DNA from: Bryoerythrophyllum caledonicum
Lineage: Eukaryota > Streptophyta > Bryopsida > Pottiales > Pottiaceae
NCBI GenBank assembly: GCA_963971425.1
Contig: OZ020515.1
Location: 17,624,291-17,688,290, forward strand
Reading direction: 5' to 3'
DNA length: 64,000 nt
Below are positions 60,051 to 64,000 of the stretch, piece by piece. The notes beneath the pieces were generated by a model that saw only the letters and a list, made by a program, of their open reading frames with translations, was not told the origin of the DNA and ran no database searches. The translations under genes were made by a program, and so were the position numbers. How positions within the stretch are numbered: the stretch's first letter is position 1; each line of letters starts with the position of its first letter.

Positions 60051-60790
60051 ATGACCAAGATTGGCCCTTCTAAGTTCCTAATGTGCACTAACGCACCTCA
60101 ATCACTGAATTGAACCCCTTTAAGGCTCCCAAATGAACAACTAAACACCTTACACACTCAAATTAGCTCCTTCAAGGCTCTAATGTGCAAGAACAATCAA
60201 ATGAGTCACTTCTAAGCTCAAATGTGCAAAGGTACTACTCTAACACTCAAGTCTTCTCCTAGACTTAAATGTGCACCTTTGCATTTCATTCAAACAAATC
60301 AACCCATTCTTTGCTAATACACGCAAATATGGACTTCAGTGACCTTAATGAGCTTCATGTAGACTCCAATGTGCAACTAAGCACGTGAATCACTCAAATC
60401 AGAACCTTTAGAGAATAAACAAACACATCCACTATGAATGAACACTTACAAGGTTCAATAGCTTAAATAAGCACAACCGCCGCTCTTTGCAACTCCATGT
60501 GCCTTCTCCACTGGCCTTCAATGCTCTAAATGAGCCCTTTTGCACCTCCTAAGCTTTTAATGAACCCTTGTGCACCACCAAAGCTTCAAAGCCTTTCTTG
60601 TGCATCACCGAAGCTTCAAAGTCTTCTTTGTAGAATACCGAAGCTTCAAAAGCCGTCCTTGTGCACGTCCAAAGCTCAAAATCAGCCCTTGTGTACTAAA
60701 ACATTCAAACTCACTCAAGACTTCCTCCAAACAACTTAGCAACAAAACATTACACTTGCAACTCACATGAGTGTGCCTATAACCTATTGA
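60051..60790 (-). other. Copia 5' leader region
   Basis: Untranslated sequence between gag and the 5' LTR. 60530-60720 contains a four- to five-fold repeat of about 33-36 bp (gcttcaaagtcttctttgta-like units ending gcaccaccaaagcttc). Confidence 0.65.
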
Positions 60791-61252
60791 TGTTAAAAGA
60801 AGTAAAGAGATGGTTGCACAAGCAAGTGAAAGACACACAAAGTAGTACAAGCAATACTTAGAATGAAATGTTGTCTTCTTTCAAAGGCCTTTACCTATAC
60901 TACCACTTAGTGGTGTCCCATGCATCTTGTAAGTGGCTTTTTAAGCAACTTGCAAGAGCCTTCTAAAACATCTTGTAAGTGGTTTTTTAAACAACTTGCA
61001 AGAGCCTTCTAAAACATCTTGCAAGTGGCTTTTCGTAAATCCCTCTATGCCAACTCATGGCCACCCACTTGTCCTTGTTTATCCCATGCAAGACATGTAG
61101 GTTGGTCCTACCTCTTTGACCTTGCGCCATACATGTACCTCTCAAGTTCCCTTCACCTCTCCTCATCTTCTCCCCATTTTTTCCCCCTCTAAATCTACCT
61201 CAATAACTATTTACAATGCCGTAATAAGAACGAGCAGCTCTTAACTCCAACA
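60791..61252 (-). repeat. 5' LTR of copia element
   Basis: 462 bp, TG...CA. Compared with the other LTR it has an extra tandem duplication around 60937-61033 (gagccttctaaaacatcttg). Confidence 0.88.
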
Positions 61253-62053
61253 ACATTTTCCAAAATTTTGGACAATTCTCAATTTTGAATGAACTATGTA
61301 CGAAAGCGACCATGGCATAGGATATACCATTTTATCAGTTGATAGATTCTTGCACGGAAAGTTATATCTTGAATGAAAGAGGTTTAGACGTGCACTAGGT
61401 TGATAGCTTTGCATCAACATATCATATGTGAAGTAAATCATTTACATATGATTTTTGCTAAGTTTTTTATTCTTGTCTCCTTGATTGTTTACAAAAAGGT
61501 TTCCAAACTTATACAAATTAAAATGGAAGTTTTGTATGCAATAAGAGAGATTAAAAATCAAAGAATAATGAAGAGTCGCTCAGAGACAAATTTCAATCAA
61601 AGTTGAGACCAAAAATCATTTGCATATGCATGAAATACAACATGGTATGTGACATGATATTTGTAGGTGTTCATTGTATTTTAGTGTATTTGATGTATTC
61701 CTTGCTTTTGCATGAGGTCTACAACTCCAAATTGTAAATTGATTTTTGTAGAGTATACCTCTAATGTGTGCGCAAATCTAAACTTCAAATTTCACAACCT
61801 TGCTCCTCATGGATTTTATTTCAATACAACAAGACCACCTTTGAATCTCCTTGGCACTGAAGAGTTAACTTAAATTGGATAGGGCCTAACACTATGGATT
61901 GCCATTACTACTCATGCATTTCATTGGTTTAAAAAAAAAAACATGAGATTAGTTGATGCTTTATTTCAAGTGTTGGCCTCTCTTACACATTTTGGTTTGA
62001 CTTTCAAGATTACTTTATTAAAAAAAAATTGAATTGGTGAAATAATGATCAGC
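61253..62053. other. Spacer, right half of split repeat
   Basis: 61253-61340 resembles 41640-41720 and continues the repeat interrupted by the copia element. The rest is AT-rich with no gene. Confidence 0.5.
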
Positions 62054-62468
62054 TTAACCCCTAAAGGACCAAGTGTCAAAAATGGGCTTTTAAAAGTTTG
62101 ATCAGGTTCCTACCGTGTCAATTTATAACATTTCTCTTTGAAATTCTTCCTATAAATGGACATTACTAAAACCTTAGTGGGAGAACAATTTTTTTCAAAA
62201 TTAAATATTCCATAAAAAAGTCATAGGATTTTGAATTTCAATCCGGAGAGCAGGGACGTTGGGCACCTCCAAAAACATTTGTTAGAACACTATTGAATGT
62301 GAGATTTTCAATACTAGCAAGTCATATTATTTCCTTTCATATTGTGAAATCAAAGTTTGCTAATCCACTCAATGCATGAAGAAAATGAACCATTTCCTTG
62401 TCTTAAAACACTATAATCTTTCAATTGGTTCATTCAAAGTTAATGAGATTTTGTGAGTACTATGTTAC

Positions 62469-63628
62469 TTAACCTTTAAGGCCGATGAGCTTTTCTAGCT
62501 TGTGGAAATCTACAAGTGTTCTAGATCATGCAGAATGACATCTAGGCATTGAGTACATTTTAGCCCAAAAATCTACGAACTCATTTCATGGAAATCACTG
62601 TAGCTCGCAAATGCTTGGACCGATTGTCGTGGCAATGGTTTCAATAGATGCCAATCTTCCTCCACCTCAAAGACACGGTCTATTTTTTCCTTTGAGGCGG
62701 CCAATAGCGCTTGCTACAATGGTTCTTGTGCCAAAACAACTCATATATGATTGTTTGGCCTAAACCCCTAAAAGACAAAGCCTTGTGCTTCACCAAAACC
62801 ACCCCAAAACTGCCACTTTGAAATGAGATTATTAGACTTATTCAAACAATTTTTTACTGATTTCAACCATTGGATCTCCAAGCTAACTACTAAAATAAAA
62901 CACACAGTTTTTTTTGTAAACTTTGACCGTCGGATTGAAAGATATATGCATTCGAGGACTAAAAATTGTTTTTTTCTACTGTGCCTAGATAGGTTCAAGT
63001 TTTCAACGCACTTTGATTCAAGAAAATGGAAAATTTTTGCACTACACATGGCATAAACTCAATGGACCTATGTTCTACCTTGTGTTAGGTCATCCCACGC
63101 CAAAAATCACAAGTAATGGAGGTGTTTACAATAAGAAAAATGGACCCGCAATGACTAGGGGTATAGATATTGGCTCTTTACTTAGGAAAGCAATTTTACT
63201 TTTTAAATAGAGAAATAATTGTTGGATCTCAAATCCGAACGGTGAATAGAATCATCATGACTTATTCTAACATTTTTCAATATAATCCTTCATTACTATG
63301 TGTTTTAAAGTGTAAACAATGAAGGTTGCCAAGTACTTTCCTTCACTACTACCCGCCTCAATGCAATTGTCAACTCTATAGTAGCACTATTCATCTCAAT
63401 AGTACCCTGCCCAACTGCCAAAAGAGTCGAGCTTTATATGTTTCAAGCACCATAACTTTTTCCCTACAAGTCCAAAAAAAAAAAAAAATCCCCACAAAGA
63501 AAACTTGTATTCCTATTCTCACTAAACGTTTCAAGAAGTTATCTGCAAAAATGAATTTCTAGGAACTTGCCCAAAATCAATTTGTACCCCACAGGTACAA
63601 AATGGTCATTTAGGGGTTAAAGGGTTAA
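62469..63628. mobile_element. Middle element of the nest, TTAACC(C)TTTAAGGCC ends
   Basis: The left end is TTAACCTTTAAGGCC. The right end, once the inner element is removed, is GGCCTTAAAGGGTTAA, its inverted match. About 300 bp of its own. Related to the 130-bp MITE at 26803. Confidence 0.75.
62761..63620 (+). mobile_element. Innermost TTAA-type MITE, 860 bp
   Basis: It starts TAAACCCCTAAAAGACAAAG and ends tcatttaggggTTAA. It lies in the TTAA that is part of the middle element's own terminal repeat. Confidence 0.78.
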
Positions 63629-63742
63629 CAAGTCTTGATTGAGATCCTACAGTCAGAACTAAAAATAAAAGATTATTTTCCTCCCATACTCATTGCACTA
63701 GATTCAACAGTTATGAAGTGTTTTGATGTGATTAGGGGTTGA

Positions 63743-64000
63743 AGACGAAACCTTTTGGGAAGGAGACAAGAATGTGGAATGAAACGAAGTCAGGCTAATG
63801 AAAATTAATTAATGACCAATGTAAGATTGGGGTTGGGTCAACACAAAGAAGTTGTGTCCACCTCCTTCCTGTGCCTAATTAAAATAAGGATCACCAAAGG
63901 ATGATCACTCGTGTGGACAACCTAGTATAACACTCCCATTCTTCTGGGGCGCTGTCAAAATTGCTATCTACTAACTGTGGAGCGTTTGAAGGAGGAAAAC
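63743..64000. other. Unassigned end of window
   Basis: No feature is recognised in the last 258 bases. Confidence 0.4.

Larger units (their letters stand above)
53501..61252 (-). mobile_element. Ty1/copia LTR retrotransposon, defective
   Basis: LTRs at 53501-53878 and 60791-61252 both run TGTTAAAAGAAG to ACTCCAACA. The internal order on the minus strand is gag, protease, integrase, reverse transcriptase, RNase H, which defines copia. Several stops and frameshifts break it, and a 2142-bp insert splits pol. The sequence next to the 5' LTR on the minus strand reads tcaataggttataggc and is not the usual initiator-Met primer site. A clean 5-bp target duplication is not seen. Confidence 0.92.
62054..63742 (-). 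mobile_element. Outer TTAA-type MITE of a triple nest
   Basis: It starts TTAACCCCTAAAGGACCAAG and ends gattaggggTTGA. Its body resumes after the nested elements at caagtcttgattgagatc (63629), in register with the 27290 copy. About 530 bp of its own sequence remains. Confidence 0.78.

Overview
The window looks like nuclear DNA of a land plant or streptophyte alga. The evidence is a set of plant-type genes with short introns: a malectin-like/LRR receptor, a PMT-type pectin methyltransferase, a GDPD-family phosphodiesterase, a two-domain stress-response A/B barrel protein, a mitochondrial FolD and a COPT copper transporter. There are also plant telomere-type AAACCCTAA motifs and a Ty1/copia element. 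Coding exons are GC-rich and the spacers are very AT-rich. I cannot name the species. The repeat content suggests a seedless plant or charophyte, but that is inference.

Layout. 35-2835: the extracellular and membrane part of a malectin-like LRR receptor that stops just after its transmembrane helix, with no kinase. 3547-17185: a stretch of about 13.6 kb bounded by a 35-bp inverted repeat (34/35 identical) and containing two large intronless ORFs that point away from each other. The left one is a DUF7869-like, DDE-type transposase candidate on the minus strand. The right one is an unrecognised protein of 1321 codons, possibly with a ParB-like domain, broken by three in-frame TAG codons. I read this as one giant, apparently undescribed DNA transposon. 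17186-32480: gene-poor, full of MITEs, LINE scraps and duplicated spacer. 32480-49643: a gene island (PMT, GDPD, A/B barrel, then FolD after a MITE-rich spacer). 50276-50704: COPT gene on the minus strand. 53501-61252: a decayed Ty1/copia element on the minus strand, split by a 2.1-kb insert. 61253-64000: more repeats, ending in a three-deep nest of MITEs.

The dominant repeats are several families of non-autonomous elements whose ends are TTAA followed by CCCCTAAAGG or related sequence. Insertions fall at TTAA and TTAA is present on both sides, which is the signature of piggyBac-like transposition. No piggyBac transposase is visible in the window. Nested copies give a relative chronology: the giant element is older than the MITEs inside it.

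The resident genes do not form a pathway. PMT (Golgi pectin methylation) and GDPD (secreted or wall-associated) are both cell-wall or membrane related and adjacent, but nothing shows co-regulation.
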